Assembly: GCA_015680685.1 (NCBI GenBank)
Contig: MNCI01004101.1
Location: 41,038 to 73,599 of the forward strand
Reading direction: 5' to 3'
DNA from: Gnetum montanum
Taxonomy: Eukaryota > Streptophyta > Gnetopsida > Gnetales > Gnetaceae
Length of the DNA stretch: 32,562 bases
Shown piece after piece: positions 1 through 10,418 of this stretch. Both the position numbers and the translations under genes were made by a program. Every line of letters begins with the position of its first letter. Position 1 is the stretch's first letter. The notes under the pieces are model-generated. The model had not been told where the DNA came from. It ran no database searches and worked only from the letters and a program-made list of their open reading frames with translations.

Positions 1-235
1 GTCTTGGAGCTTATCACGCTCATCACGCTGCCGTGCGTGATGGAGCGTAAACTTGTCCTTGAACAGATGTGGGACACGTTCGTTGTCGTGGAGCTTATCA
101 CGCTCATCACGCTGCCGTGCGTGATGGAGCGTGAACTTGTCCTTAGGCAAATTTGACTGTCTTCGGAGCTTATTACGCTCATCACGCTGCCGTGCGTGAT
201 GGAGCGTAAACTTGTCCTTAGACAAATTTGAGGCG
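1..235. repeat. Three tandem copies of a CpG-rich hairpin repeat
   Basis: Three near-identical units begin with GGAGCTTAT at about 6, 90 and 165 (periods 84 and 75). Each carries an imperfect hairpin at 17-47, 101-131 and 176-206: arms CGCTCATCACGC and GCGTGATGGAGCG, one bulged base, loop TGCCGT. Between the hairpins sit conserved AACTTGTCCTT and more variable spacers. The CpG density is far above that of the next 30 kb. The window starts inside the array, so its true length is unknown. It could be part of an LTR, a subtelomeric or other satellite, or a regulatory array. No protein reading frame is convincing. Confidence 0.85.
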
Positions 236-1107
236 CGCTCCTGCTCAAACTACGAATCTTCGCCTGAGGCCGACCCGTAATTTTCACGGTGTTTCTATGA
301 TAGTTTGTTGTTTTGTTGTATCCAACTTATTACTTACAGAGAAGTGGTACAACTCTTAGGCTTAATATCCTCCTTTGATTAGGTTGCTACCAAAGGCTTT
401 CGATCCATAACTTTCATGAAGGTCATTATCCAAGTTACTAGAGGGAAAGCCAATTTTGAAACTATTGTGAGTGATCCTCACTTTAAAGCCCTTCAATGAA
501 AACGTAGACATGCTGAGAAATTATCAAGCTTAAATCCTTAAAGGTTGTCTATTCATAGATAAATCTTCAATTTAGAATAAGTTATAGAATACTTAAGTTA
601 AAATATGGAAAAATATCAACTTAGAAGTTTATCAAAAAAATCCAACTTCATCTTACTGATTAAAACATTTTTAGTGGACTACCACCTAGGTTAACATTCA
701 AAGGCTTGATAGGTTATAAAACATGTTTGTCATGCAATGACATATATCCCATTGTTGGAAAACTTCTAAAATTCTTTTAGTTATTAAATTATTATGAGAA
801 AATCTTTCATATTATCATAAGTAGACAAATAAAATACTCAAAATACCATAAAGAAAAATAAATTGTAAAAATGTTTACTTAACATCTTACTTAAACAAAA
901 TTGGTTGTTAAACAAATATGCTTTACTTTACAACTTCAATGCCTTATCAAGAGAACGACATACATAGATCATTTGTTATTGTTAAAAATCCTCAATCTTA
1001 TGAGACTTCCCTAATGGGCTGCTTAGGATTTTTCCTCTTTAGGGTCTTAACAACTCTTTGTAGTAGCATTTTAATACTATAAATCCAAGAATGCGTGTCA
1101 AATAATC
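236..1107. other. No gene seen; CpG-bearing then AT-rich sequence
   Basis: CpG-containing sequence continues to about 300 and then changes abruptly to the AT-rich, CpG-poor background. I found no reading frame, RNA gene or recognisable domain on either strand. If the primer site proposed at 1108-1121 is real, this stretch would be the start of the internal (gag-side) region of a minus-strand element, but I could not recognise a gag here. Confidence 0.4.
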
Positions 1108-1124
1108 AACTCTAATACTAAGCT
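1108..1124 (-). other. Possible degraded tRNA-iMet primer site next to an LTR edge
   Basis: The plus strand reads AACTCTAATACTAA, then GC, then TATAACACCCTG. This resembles the very common plant arrangement GCTCTGATACCAA, spacer, TGTAACACCC, which is the primer-binding site and inner 5' LTR edge of a minus-strand Ty3/gypsy element. The differences from it are mostly transitions. The LTR would start at about 1124 and run to the right. I found no second LTR in the window, so this rests on the motif alone. Confidence 0.35.
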
Positions 1125-1779
1125 ATAACACCCTGCTAATCAAGCTTATACTTAAAGAATAAAAGAAATATATGAAACAACATAAAGTTCTCTTTAGGGA
1201 AAACAATGGATGCTAAGTAAAATATACAAGAAAAGTTGTATGCATCCATAAAGGCATGTACATTGCCATAACAATCCCACCATTGCATGAAATAATTATT
1301 TTTTGTGATGAGTTTTATATATAAGTATTTTAAAAAATTATGAGTTTTTTTTAAAGAATGTGCATAGCCATTAGAGTCTAAAAGAATAATTCAATACTAG
1401 TTGCAAGCTAAATCTTTACTACCTATTGATAGAAGTTTATTAAAATAAAAAATATCCTAAAAAAGCTAAAGATTAAGATTTATTGAGGCCTAGATATAAA
1501 ATAATTAATAGATATAGACATGAAACATTAAGGTCCAAGAAAAAAAGGTTGAAGCTTGTAATGATAAATTTTCACAAAATTGTTTGATGATTCATGGTAA
1601 ATTTAAGAGAAGAAGCTCATCTAAGTTAAACGTAGGTCTCAAGATCAAGTCATGATCATAAATCTTCTCATAGAATATTAGGATTGATTAATTTTAACTA
1701 CTAGAGAAGCTTAAAGATTTTTAATCCTATTTAGCCTAAGACTAACGTAAGGGCCCCACTCATTCAAAACAATTAGAAT
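1125..1779. other. No gene seen; possibly LTR sequence
   Basis: AT-rich sequence with stops in all frames. If the edge at 1124 is real, this would be the body of that LTR. I see no promoter motif or domain. Confidence 0.3.
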
Positions 1780-3015
1780 TAGCTTGTAGAACTAAAATAA
1801 GGTTATAATAAGCCTGGTTCTAGAAATATTCAGTTGCCACATCAGAACTAAGTTAATTAGAAAAAGCTTATAGAAACAATAATTTGTTCTACAATGAGTT
1901 AGCTTAAGTTTGGCTCTATGAAACTTTAAATTATTTAACACATCAATAGGCAAGAGCTTGTAGAATTGAAATATAGTTTTATGAATAATATTATTTTTAG
2001 TTCTAAAATTTCCACATCAACTCACATAAGAAGTGCTTGTAGAATTGAAATTTGGTTCTAAAAGGAAAAACTAATGCAATTCTATTAAAGGCTCAAGTGA
2101 TAAATTAAATTTATAAATGTTGGCAAGGAAGCTAATAGAACCAAAAATATGGTTTTACAAATGGACTTAATTTCAATTCTACCATGTTATCTTGCTTAGT
2201 TTTAAAGAGAATATTGAATATTTAGATATCAAAAGATAGCAAGAATTCATCCATGTCATCATAGTGCCACATTACTTAAGATCTCATAGAATCAAAATTT
2301 AGTTCTACAAGGGAGATGCTAACTTGCTTCTACAAATAAAGCTACCCATCTACCATGGAGACTTGAGAAATGAACACAACTTGTGGAATCAAAATTTGGT
2401 TCTATAAAGAAGGACAAATATAGTTCTATGAACCATGTCAAATTATAAATAAAAGGAAGCTAGTAAAGCTAAAAATTAGTTCTACTAACAAGATCAACCT
2501 TTATTCTACAAAACCTAGGGCCTATAGCAAAGCCATTTAAAGCTAACAAATATGCAAAGTTTGTACATGTGTTGAATTATATTTTAAATCTAGCTAAGAA
2601 AATTGTAACCAAGTGAAGTTTAGAATAATGAAGATCTAAAATTTTAAACTAAATTGATCTTATAGCATCAGTTAAAGTGCCAATTAAGCACAACCATAGG
2701 GATTGTAAAATAAAAATTTATTTCTACAAAAGAACTTCAAATAAGTTCTACAGAGAATGGTTCAATTTTGTGGAAAATCCTATAAGGATTTACAAGCTCG
2801 TAGAAGCTAGATTTTATTCTATGAAAGAACTTGAAATCAATTCTTCAAATAATCTCAAGGAGATCTCTACATCAATAGATAGCCAGTAGAACTAATTTGG
2901 TTCTACGAGCCACATCAACATGGTAATTACACACAAATAAGATCAAAGAGTTGTAAAAGAAAGCAAAGCCTATCTTATTATTAAGGTTCATAGAATCAAA
3001 ACTTGATTCTACAAG
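1780..3015. repeat. Degenerate array of short hairpin motifs
   Basis: A motif close to CTTGTAGAA-TCAAAATTT-GGTTCTACAAG, an imperfect inverted repeat, recurs roughly every 60-150 bp. The clearest copies are near 1782-1824, 1866-1894, 1954-1985, 2035-2063, 2129-2160, 2281-2310, 2378-2408, 2457-2490, 2795-2825, 2884-2910 and 2986-3015. The copy at 2885-2906 keeps GTAGAAC and GTTCTAC arms. A companion motif close to CCACATCAA is found between several copies. The one open frame inside (2677-2889, 70 codons) is just a translation of the repeats. It may be a decayed minisatellite, perhaps in the LTR or leader of an old element. Confidence 0.7.
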
Positions 3016-3605
3016 AAATCAATAAAATGGTTCCACTCATAGCTCAGGTTAACATATCTACATATTATTCCAATAACTTAATAAAGATTAATACATGAAG
3101 ATATGGGTATTTAAACTAGATTGAATTCTTAGCATAAAATAAGTCATTAAGTTCAAAAATAAACTCAATAGAAAAAAATATTTCTAAGAATTTTATTTAA
3201 GATCACTTGCTATGTTAGCTCAGTAATATTTAGAGCTTTAAAATGATTTTAGAGATTAGCTAGGAATCAATTCTATGGAGAACCTCTTAATAACCGAGCT
3301 ACTCATGATATGACTTGAATCTAGAATCACTCAAGCTTAATGACCTTATGATTTTCTTAAAAAATGTTTTCATTGAATTTAAATAGGCATAGAAATTTAA
3401 GAAAGATGTTGATTTTTTATTCCAATAGCCTAGCTTAGAGTAAGAAAAATAACATTGAATCTTTTTAGTTATTAATTATTAGAGATATACTAAGTTTTGA
3501 ATTACAATGTAGTGTGATACAAAAAAAGTTAATTTCCAAAGCTAAGATTAATTTCTTAGAGCTAGAAGCATAGTGAAATTATAACTCAACCTTCATGAGT
3601 CTTAA
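3016..3605. other. No gene seen; AT-rich lead-in to a decayed reading frame
   Basis: No frame longer than a few tens of codons and no motif recognised. It lies directly upstream of the decayed plus-strand reading frame that begins near 3606, so it may be that frame's leader or a more decayed N-terminal part. Confidence 0.35.
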
Positions 3606-3922
3606 GATTTCAAAATTCATGACAAAGAAAGGGAAGAAGAACTTTAGAATTTCCAAGATTTGGATACTTTTAGTTTTTCTAACATTTTGTAGCTATTAAA
3701 GCTTAGCATATTTTAGCATTGATAATGGATAATTATTAGACATTTAGTGCTAGAACAAGAGAAATAGTTCTTTGAATTCAACAAGGAGAACAACCTTGTT
3801 GAAATATTAGGGCTCATGGATCTTAAATCCATAAAATATTGACATAAAATATATGAGAAGATAATCCTTCATAAACTTAGTTTCAAACTATGGGTAAATA
3901 TTATTATAGATGTTATCAATCA
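3606..3922 (+). pseudogene. Left part of a long decayed reading frame, unknown family
   Basis: One plus-strand frame (codons starting at multiples of 3, for example ATG at 3816) reads as protein-like sequence rich in Leu, Ile, Lys and Glu for about 105 codons, for example NLVEILGLMDLKSIKY, broken only by single-base stops. It runs straight into the left LTR edge of element A. The frame resumes in phase at 7090 after A, if A and a 5-bp flank are removed. The start codon is not clear: an ATG with a basic stretch (MTKKGKK) near 3619 lies in a neighbouring frame. I do not recognise the family. A retroelement ORF (gag or an extra ORF) or a plant mobile-domain gene are both possible. Confidence 0.5.
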
Positions 3923-4702
3923 TGATGTGAAGCCTATCTCAATAGACTCCAAAAGGATTCATTCCATAAGCTTCTTAAGAAAAATTAAACTTAGAAGAAA
4001 GAACAAGATAATTAATTGGAGAAAATTCCCCCTTTTATAAGAAAACTCTCAATATGTATAGAACTACATAAAAGATGAGAAGCCAAGCTTAACTCACACC
4101 TATCCCAAGGATCTTAGAGGCCACACTTGTCTCCTCTCAATTCTCAATTGCTCATAATGGAGAAAAATTTGAAGAAAAGACACTTATAAGAGATTTTGTC
4201 AACCTCTCTCAAGTGCTCTACCTTGCCTCTCACTCAAACTATTCTTGAACAAGATCTTAAGAGACCTCTTAAATCTCTCTTCTCTCTCTCTTACTTAAAC
4301 TCAAGACTTTGACTCTTATTTATAGCTTCTTTGTGTAACCTTTCATCTTCTATCCAATTTTCCATTCAATTTGATATCTATTAAAATTTGTACTAGACAT
4401 TGTGGAGAAATAGTAAACATCTTTCCCAATTTCAGAGATGTTAGGGTAGACATCTAACCTACTAAGTCCAAAATTAAAGATTCTTGTTTTGAGGTCTAGA
4501 ATGTTTGGAATTCTCCAAACAAGTTTCCATGTCCCCTAAACCTTCTAGGCTCATTAAAATAGTCTAAAAACACCTTCAAACATGGAAAAAAACCTTAGAA
4601 TCATTATGAAAAGTCAACATAAGAAGACACACATAAAAATAGGATACATACAATTCCAAGATACATTAAGGATTACATAAGGATAGGGTGATGTCGTTAT
4701 CA
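3923..4702 (-). repeat. 3' LTR of element A
   Basis: Direct repeat of 6227-7084. Shared landmarks include AATAGACT, AAAAGGATTCATTC, the CTCTCTCAAGTGCTC block, the TATA box and GGGTGAT near the right end. Divergence from the partner is heavy (by eye around one position in five, with small indels), so the insertion is old. The TATA box (minus-strand CTATAAATAAG) is at 4315-4325. On the element strand the LTR begins TGATAACGACATCACCC at 4702. Confidence 0.85.
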
Positions 4703-4703
4703 T

Positions 4704-4716
4704 CTCTTCCATCCTT
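4704..4716 (-). other. Polypurine tract of element A
   Basis: The minus strand reads AAGGATGGAAGAG immediately before the LTR start TGATAACG. This is the expected position and composition for the plus-strand DNA primer. It overlaps the stop codon that ends the protease fragment. Confidence 0.6.
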
Positions 4717-4903
4717 AAAATGACTTCACAACCTTGGTAGAAATCACATTTTCTTGTGCACCACCATCAATGAGCACACTCAAGGAAAAATTGTTAATAT
4801 CACAATGAGTTATAAAAAAAATCTTGCTCATAACATCTTCATTGGTACTAAGATGTCCAACAAAAGTACAACTCTTCAACTCACATTGATCAATAATGTA
4901 CAA
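4715..4903 (-). pseudogene. Truncated retroviral-type aspartic protease of element A
   Basis: Open for 62 codons. The active-site region reads LIDGGAQENVIS with the catalytic Asp at 4766-4768 (family pattern D-S/T-G-A/S). Only about 19 residues follow this region before a stop at 4715-4717. A full domain needs roughly 80 more, including the flap and a second conserved block, so it cannot be a working protease. The break falls right at the polypurine tract, which suggests that the element lost everything from mid-protease through integrase in one deletion that joined the coding region to the 3' LTR. Confidence 0.75.
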
Positions 4904-4999
4904 GGGATCATGTTCACATATATTCTATGAGGATTCAAGCTCATCGTCTTGCATAGTTCAAATTTCCTTATCCTTAAAGACATTCTTCATTATATTTGT

Positions 5000-6116
5000 G
5001 CATTTCCATTGTCTATGGCATGATTTAACACAATTATAACATGTATCCTTACCTCTTGAAGTTCATTCTCTTCTTCTTCTAATCCTAGGAGAAGTAGATC
5101 CCCTTTCCTTCTTCTTTGGTTCATCTTCACCATCCTCCTTGGATGATTTCATTGACTTGTGAGTTGTTTCTTTCTCATCCCATATTTTTGTAATCTTTTT
5201 CCTTCTTCAAGACAAACTTTGTGATTTTCATTTTAGCCTTGAGAGCAAGATCAAGTGCTTCATCAAGAGTATTAGGATCATAGAATGCTAATTCTTGTTG
5301 ATATTGCATCCATAATCCACTAATGAAGTTAGAATCTTTCTCATAATCAATCAAATGAACATTATCCCTTTCCAAATCTTTTCAAACTTCAACATAAAAA
5401 TCATTTACCTCTTGATCTCCATATCTGAGAAATTTTAGCTGCTTGATGGCTTCATAATGGAAGGATGTCTTCTCAAACTTTTGCTTTAGCATGAATTCCA
5501 TGAGTTACCAACTCTCAATAGGCTTTCCATGCTCTTGAAAGTATTTGATACATCTCTTGTCCCACCATTTTGTTGTTAATCCTTCAAGGTTACTCTAGAA
5601 AACATGAATCATTGACTCACTAGCAAGTTGGTTAATAAGAAAATACTTATTCACAACTATAAGCTAAGAAAGAAAGAAATGTGTATATTCAATATCTCTA
5701 AAGATGGAAATATCCACATGAGAAAATCTTAAATCACTTCTTAATATCTTTACAAACCTTTCATCATTAATTTTCTCATTATTATGAAGAAAAACAAATC
5801 CTTTGCTTATACCTTTAGGTTTTAATTTCTTCTCTCATTGGAGTCCTTTGATCATTTATTCCTCTTAATCATTAAAAAGATGAAAAAGGATTTTTTCTTT
5901 AATCTCCCCATCACTTATTCTTGAAGCTTCTTCAAAATCTTGATCTTTTCTAATCATTACTTTTGGAAGGACTTCTTGCATTTGAACAACAAAATCCTTA
6001 AAGGAGTCTTTGAGCTCTTGAAGCTCTTGTCCAAGCTTATGATTAGTCTTCTTCATAGGAGTCATATCTTTCATAAAGAATATTCTAGAAATATTTAACA
6101 ATCTTAGATTTTCCAA
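5000..6116 (-). pseudogene. Gag of element A (capsid and zinc-knuckle nucleocapsid)
   Basis: Three open stretches on the minus strand form a decayed gag. 5865-6116 is an N-terminal Lys/Glu-rich segment. 5175-5375 (66 codons) carries NFISGLWMQYQQEL and NTLDEALDLALKAK, the pattern of the end of the gag capsid domain (F-x-x-G-L, then N-P-x-T-L-x-E-A). 5000-5041 encodes the zinc knuckle CYNCVKSCHRQWKC, a complete CX2CX4HX4C in which the usual Gly before His is Cys. Gag would build the particle and bind the RNA. The frames are separated by stops and shifts around 5040-5170 and 5400-5860. Confidence 0.8.
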
Positions 6117-6210
6117 ATCCCAAGTGGTTGTAAATCTTCAAAAATCTTCAAAATTTCTTCAAAAGCTTGATGAAGATCACTAGTTTATGTGTGGATTCCT
6201 CCAAGCCAAA

Positions 6211-6223
6211 TGCTTTGATACCA
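6211..6223 (-). other. Primer-binding site of element A (tRNA-iMet)
   Basis: The minus strand reads TGGTATCAAAGCA, one base from the plant initiator-Met site TGGTATCAGAGCA. It lies three bases from the LTR edge at 6227 and fixes the element's orientation as minus. Confidence 0.85.
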
Positions 6224-6226
6224 ATT

Positions 6227-7084
6227 TGATGTGGGATGCCTACCTCAATAGACTTAAAAAGGATTCATTCTATAAGATTCTTATGAAAAATTAAACTTAG
6301 CAGAAAGAACACAATAATGAATTGAAGAAAATTCCACTTTCTAGAAGGAAACTCTGAATATGTAGAGAATTACATAAACAATGAGGTTCCAAGCTTACGT
6401 CACACCTCTCCCAAGAATCCTAAAAGTCACACATGTCTTCTCTCAATCCTCAATTATTCGAAATAAAGCTAAAGCTCAAGGCAAGACACTTATAAGAGAT
6501 TCTCTCAACCTCTCTCAAGTGCTCTTCCATGCCTCTAACTTAAACTCTTCTTGCATAAGCTCTCTTCTTGTACAACCTTTTAAGAGACCTCTCAAATATC
6601 TCTTCTCTTTCTCTCTTATCCAAACTTAGGCCTTGGACTCTTATTTATAGCTTCTTCATATGATATTTCATCTTTTCTCCAATTTTTCATTCAATTTAAT
6701 GTCCATTAAAATCCATCCTAGACATCTTGGGAAAATAGTAGATGTCTTTCTTGACTATAGATATGTTAGAGTAGGTATCTTGAAATTAAGTGAGATGTCT
6801 AGTATATAGCTTAGACATCTAACTATTAGGGTAGACAACTAACCTACCAAGGCCAAAATTAAAAAGGATCTTTTTAAGGCTTGGAACCTTTGAACACCTT
6901 CAAAAATGTTCTTATAGCCCTTAGAATATTCTAGAATCATTAACACAGTCCCAAAATACTTCCAAACATGGAAAAACATCCTGTAATCATATCAAAATTC
7001 AACACAAGAAGACATACATAAGAACAAGCCACATCCATTTCCAAGATACATTGAGGATTACACAAGGGCTGGGTGATTTTCTCA
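6227..7084 (-). repeat. 5' LTR of element A, with TATA box
   Basis: Direct repeat of 3923-4702 and slightly longer. The minus-strand TATA box CTATAAATAAG is at 6640-6650, in a pyrimidine-rich setting on the plus strand, and would drive element transcription toward the primer site. The plus-strand open frame at 6381-6629 inside it is antisense to the element and has no recognisable content. Confidence 0.85.
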
Positions 7085-7089
7085 TAAAA

Positions 7090-9430
7090 TATATTAGTGG
7101 CTAAAACCATGTATGAGAAAGAAATGTTTTTATTTAGAGGAAACATTGAGTAATATATTAATATTAGTTTCATGAAGGCATACAAGCTATATGGGATTAT
7201 AGAGTCAAATATTAGTGAAAGCAAAGTATACAAAATTAATGAAGAAGTGTTGAGTGGAAGATTTTGAATACATCAAGATATAAGAAAATTTGCTAAGCTC
7301 ACATCATGCTAGCTCACTAAGACCTAGGGATATAGAAATACTATTTTGAAGCCAATTGAGCTTAGGTTCTCATACAAAATTTTTATTTTAGCACTTAATT
7401 TTTGTATAAGTCATGAGATTAATTTTGTTGGTGATTATCATATTTATGATTAGATAGCTTTAGAAAATGGTAAAAATTTCTTCTTGATGCAATACATGAA
7501 TGATATATTATAACAAAGCTTATCAAAAATCCATGAACAAGAAACAATGTTAAGTTTACATTTATTTTTTATGGATTGTCTCTTAAGTAAGGTACCCAAA
7601 CTAGAATGCACAACATATTTTTTTGTAGGATATAGCTCATAATGTAAATCTCAACCAAAAGATCCATGTTATGATTTCTTCCCAATCTTTTATCAAAGAA
7701 GCTATTTTGATTCTTAGGCTCTAGAATTTTTAATGAACTATGTTTATCCTAAATTGTTCATGTTCATATTAGCAATAATTGATTAGCAAATAAATTAAGA
7801 AATTAAGAATCAATGTCATGGAGCTATCTTTCTTCATGCTGCATATACAATACTATTAATATTAGGTTGTTAAGGACATGATTGCAAGCTTTCAAGATTT
7901 GTAGCTCTTTATTTCAAAACTATGGAGGTAGTAAAGGAGATGCAGGAAAGTCCTTTGAGACATGACTATAAGAAAAAAGAAGTTCTTTTTCTGAAATTTA
8001 GCTTTCAAGAATTTAATAATGCTAAGTATTTAAAAGGAATGACTAATATATATAAGGAGCAATGAGATCTTCCAGTTATCCCAACAAGAATCTCTTTAGC
8101 TACAAAAGCAAGGAAGGTTTACTAGCTAGATGAAACAAATATTGTCTATCATAGAACTTTTCACAAAGAGGTAAATTAGACTAAAGAGGAGGTAGAAGGA
8201 TAGTTGAGGAGAATTTTGTTAATGAACTAAGAGCTTTATCATGTAAAAAGCCCATAGTAGAGTTGTGTCAATGGTTGAAGAGTCCATACCATCCATTGAC
8301 TAGGGATTTTTCTAAGGATCATATATCTATAATGGAAGAAAACTATTTTTTTTGGAAGCTCAGTATTCTAGAATAATATTTTCTTGACGAAAGATTCAAT
8401 TTAAATAGCATTGGGTTTCTAGAGTCCAAACATAAAGAAAAGCCAAAACTGAGTTGATCAAGGAAAATAAAAATAAAAATAAAGAAAAGTTAGTAGAACA
8501 ATAATAACTGGAGCAATATTTGTAATAATAAGACCAGCTAAAATAAGATGCAAGCCTAACCCTCAAATCATTGCCATTAGCCTTGACTACTCTATATTTT
8601 TCTTTTAGCTATTTGATGAAATGAGTTAAAAGATCTTTCAAACTAAATGAAAAAGAAGGAAACATCATCTTGAGACAAAAACATCAAACCTTGTCAGATA
8701 CTAAAACTTGTATTATTTTCCATACAAGGAAGATGATCCATTAACAAAATTGTATTATTTTCCATACGAGGAAGATGATCCATTAACAAAATTGTATTAT
8801 TTTCCATATGAGGAAGATGATTCATAAGTATTTTGGTCAAAGATATGGGACAAGTGACAAAGAAAAAATTTCTAAGCTTAAGAATTCTTAATTTAGAATG
8901 AATAGGAGATAAAAAAGATGAAAGATGAGATTAATGATTCTAGGGAATTGAATACGAAAATAAAGGCAACATTCAAAATAAAGAAATCTTTGTTGGAGAA
9001 AATGAAACAATATTATTTTTATTTAGAGGATGATTGGCTAATGTCAGCTTAGAATTAGAAGAGGCCTAGAGAAGTAAAGCTTTAGATCAATCATTCTTGT
9101 CATAGCCAATATTTAAGGGTTCATTTCCAGGATAAAATTTAAAAAAATTGGATAAGAGAATTTTGAGAAAATATTGAAGAACCTAAATAGAGAAATGCTT
9201 TTTATAAATAGGTTGATCAAAGAGCTCAAAACTTGGTCATGATAGGTATAGAAATAGGAGATAAATTACCACAATTTAAATAATATTTTCTAGATAATAT
9301 AATTATCATAACAATTAAAGTCATGGATAAATTTAACCAAAAAGAAAATAAAATTCGAGCAATGTTATTCGAGGATGGAAGCTAATTAAAAAAATTAGCC
9401 AATGAATTAGGATCTAAGGAATGAAGTCCA
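7090..9430 (+). pseudogene. Right part of the long decayed reading frame, unknown family
   Basis: One plus-strand frame (ATGs at 7172, 7922 and 8918 are in phase) gives protein-like sequence for most of 780 codons. A shifted segment lies between about 8206 and 8445. About 15 in-frame stops fall between 7090 and 8205, most of them TAG/TGA where Trp or TAA where Gln would suit. Readable stretches include KPIELRFSYKIFILALNF, VALYFKTMEVVKEMQESPLR and LPVIPTRISLATKARKVY. Around 8450-8540 the frame is Lys/Gln-rich and probably coiled coil. At 8708-8824 there is a 14-residue acidic-aromatic repeat. The frame ends near 9423. I do not recognise the family and found no RT, protease or zinc knuckle in it. 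An old retroelement ORF is the likeliest source. Confidence 0.55.
8708..8824 (+). repeat. 42-bp in-frame tandem repeat, nearly three copies
   Basis: Copies start at 8708, 8750 and 8792 with only a few differences. 42 is a multiple of three, so each adds 14 residues (LYYFPYEEDDPLTK in the second copy). The third copy ends in a TAA at 8825. The near-identity of the copies means the duplication is recent relative to the surrounding decay. Confidence 0.9.
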
Positions 9431-9953
9431 AGGAAGATATTGCCAAACAAGAATTATAAGATGGTCAAAAAAGCAAAAAGTTGAAAATATAGGTTCTAAG
9501 GCTAAGTGAAAAATGCAAAAAAAAAAAAAAAAAATATAGAAAAGGAATACAACCTTCAAAATATCATTCTCAGCTATTAAAATTCTAAGTAGATCATCAA
9601 TTACTAATTTCATACTTTTAAACATCTTAGGAAGCCCTAAAAACTATGCTTTTTGTTGTTTTCTCATTTTTCAGTTGTGTTGAGAATGGGAGTCACTTTA
9701 TAGAAGTTAGTTTTTCACGCTAGATCTAATGATGACATTAACATGCATCAAGACTTTACAATGAAGGTCATGATAGAAAAGGAATGATTTCTTGGGGTTC
9801 ATGCTAGCAAGTTGAGCAACTCTAGCCTATGGGCTATAATTGTTTAACTTGTTTTGAGAGCCAAGATTATGAATTATGATTCAAAGCCTTAGTTTTATGG
9901 CTAAAAAACTTGGTGGAATAAAAATGACGTCAAAACATTTTCAAAAATCCTAG
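9431..9953. other. No gene seen; contains an 18-base A run
   Basis: AT-rich sequence between the end of the decayed reading frame and the left edge of element B. A run of 18 A at 9517-9534 has no RNA-polymerase-III-like boxes upstream that I can see, so I do not call it a SINE tail. Confidence 0.4.
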
Positions 9954-10418
9954 TGAGCTGTGAGGTACCCCTACACTCAACCATATGAATACGAGCATTT
10001 TATGCATGATTCGGTTGAATTCCAAGGACTAAGTGCTTATGTGCCCTTGTGGAACAAGGATAGGTTGGTTGATCATTGTCTTCCTAAGCTTACCTGTATG
10101 TCATGATTGTATGGTTAAGTAAGCTTAAGGCATATGATTTTTATAGCTTTTATGTTTTTATGTCCTGTGCTAGTAGGGAAGGAGAGAGATAACTAAGTGA
10201 CTAATTTAACTTAAGTACTCATTAACTAAGTTCTAACTAATCTAACTAAGCACTAATTTAACTTAACTTAACCACTCTAATAATTATAGTAACTACTAGA
10301 GTAACCACTAGAGTAACCACTCTAATAATTAGAGTAATTACTAGAGTAACCGCTAGAGTAACCACTCTAATAATTAAAATAACTACTAAAGTAACCGCTA
10401 GAGTAACCACTCCCATCA
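9954..10418 (-). repeat. 3' LTR of element B, internally deleted
   Basis: Matches 21535-21832 from the outer end through AGTTCTAACTAA. It then jumps to the minisatellite portion near 22301 and ends in the same CTCCCATCA edge. About 470 bp present in the 5' LTR are missing here, including the TATA box, so this copy could not act as a promoter. Confidence 0.9.

Larger units (their letters stand above)
3923..7084 (-). mobile_element. Element A: non-autonomous LTR retrotransposon with gag and truncated protease
   Basis: Two direct repeats of about 0.8 kb (3923-4702 and 6227-7084) flank about 1.5 kb of internal sequence. The internal part has a minus-strand primer site at 6211-6223, a gag with a CCHC zinc knuckle, and a protease fragment that stops 13 bases short of the other LTR. 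There is no RT, RNase H or integrase, and no room for them, so the element would have depended on enzymes from a related one. This matches the described class of terminal-repeat elements carrying only gag. The LTR ends read TGAT and ATCA or CTCA. No clean target duplication remains (3918-3922 AATCA, 7085-7089 TAAAA). It split an older plus-strand reading frame. Confidence 0.85.

Noticed and set aside
1-235. CRISPR-like array of palindromic repeats
   Set aside because: Units are 75-84 bp with similar rather than unique spacers, only three copies, in a plant retroelement context.
1780-3015. Cluster of tRNA or microRNA genes suggested by the hairpins
   Set aside because: Hairpins are short and imperfect, with no tRNA boxes or long precursor arms; better described as a repeat array.
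9517-9534. SINE tail at an A run
   Set aside because: No A/B box or flanking duplication seen upstream; the A run at 23566-23588 lies within an LTR.
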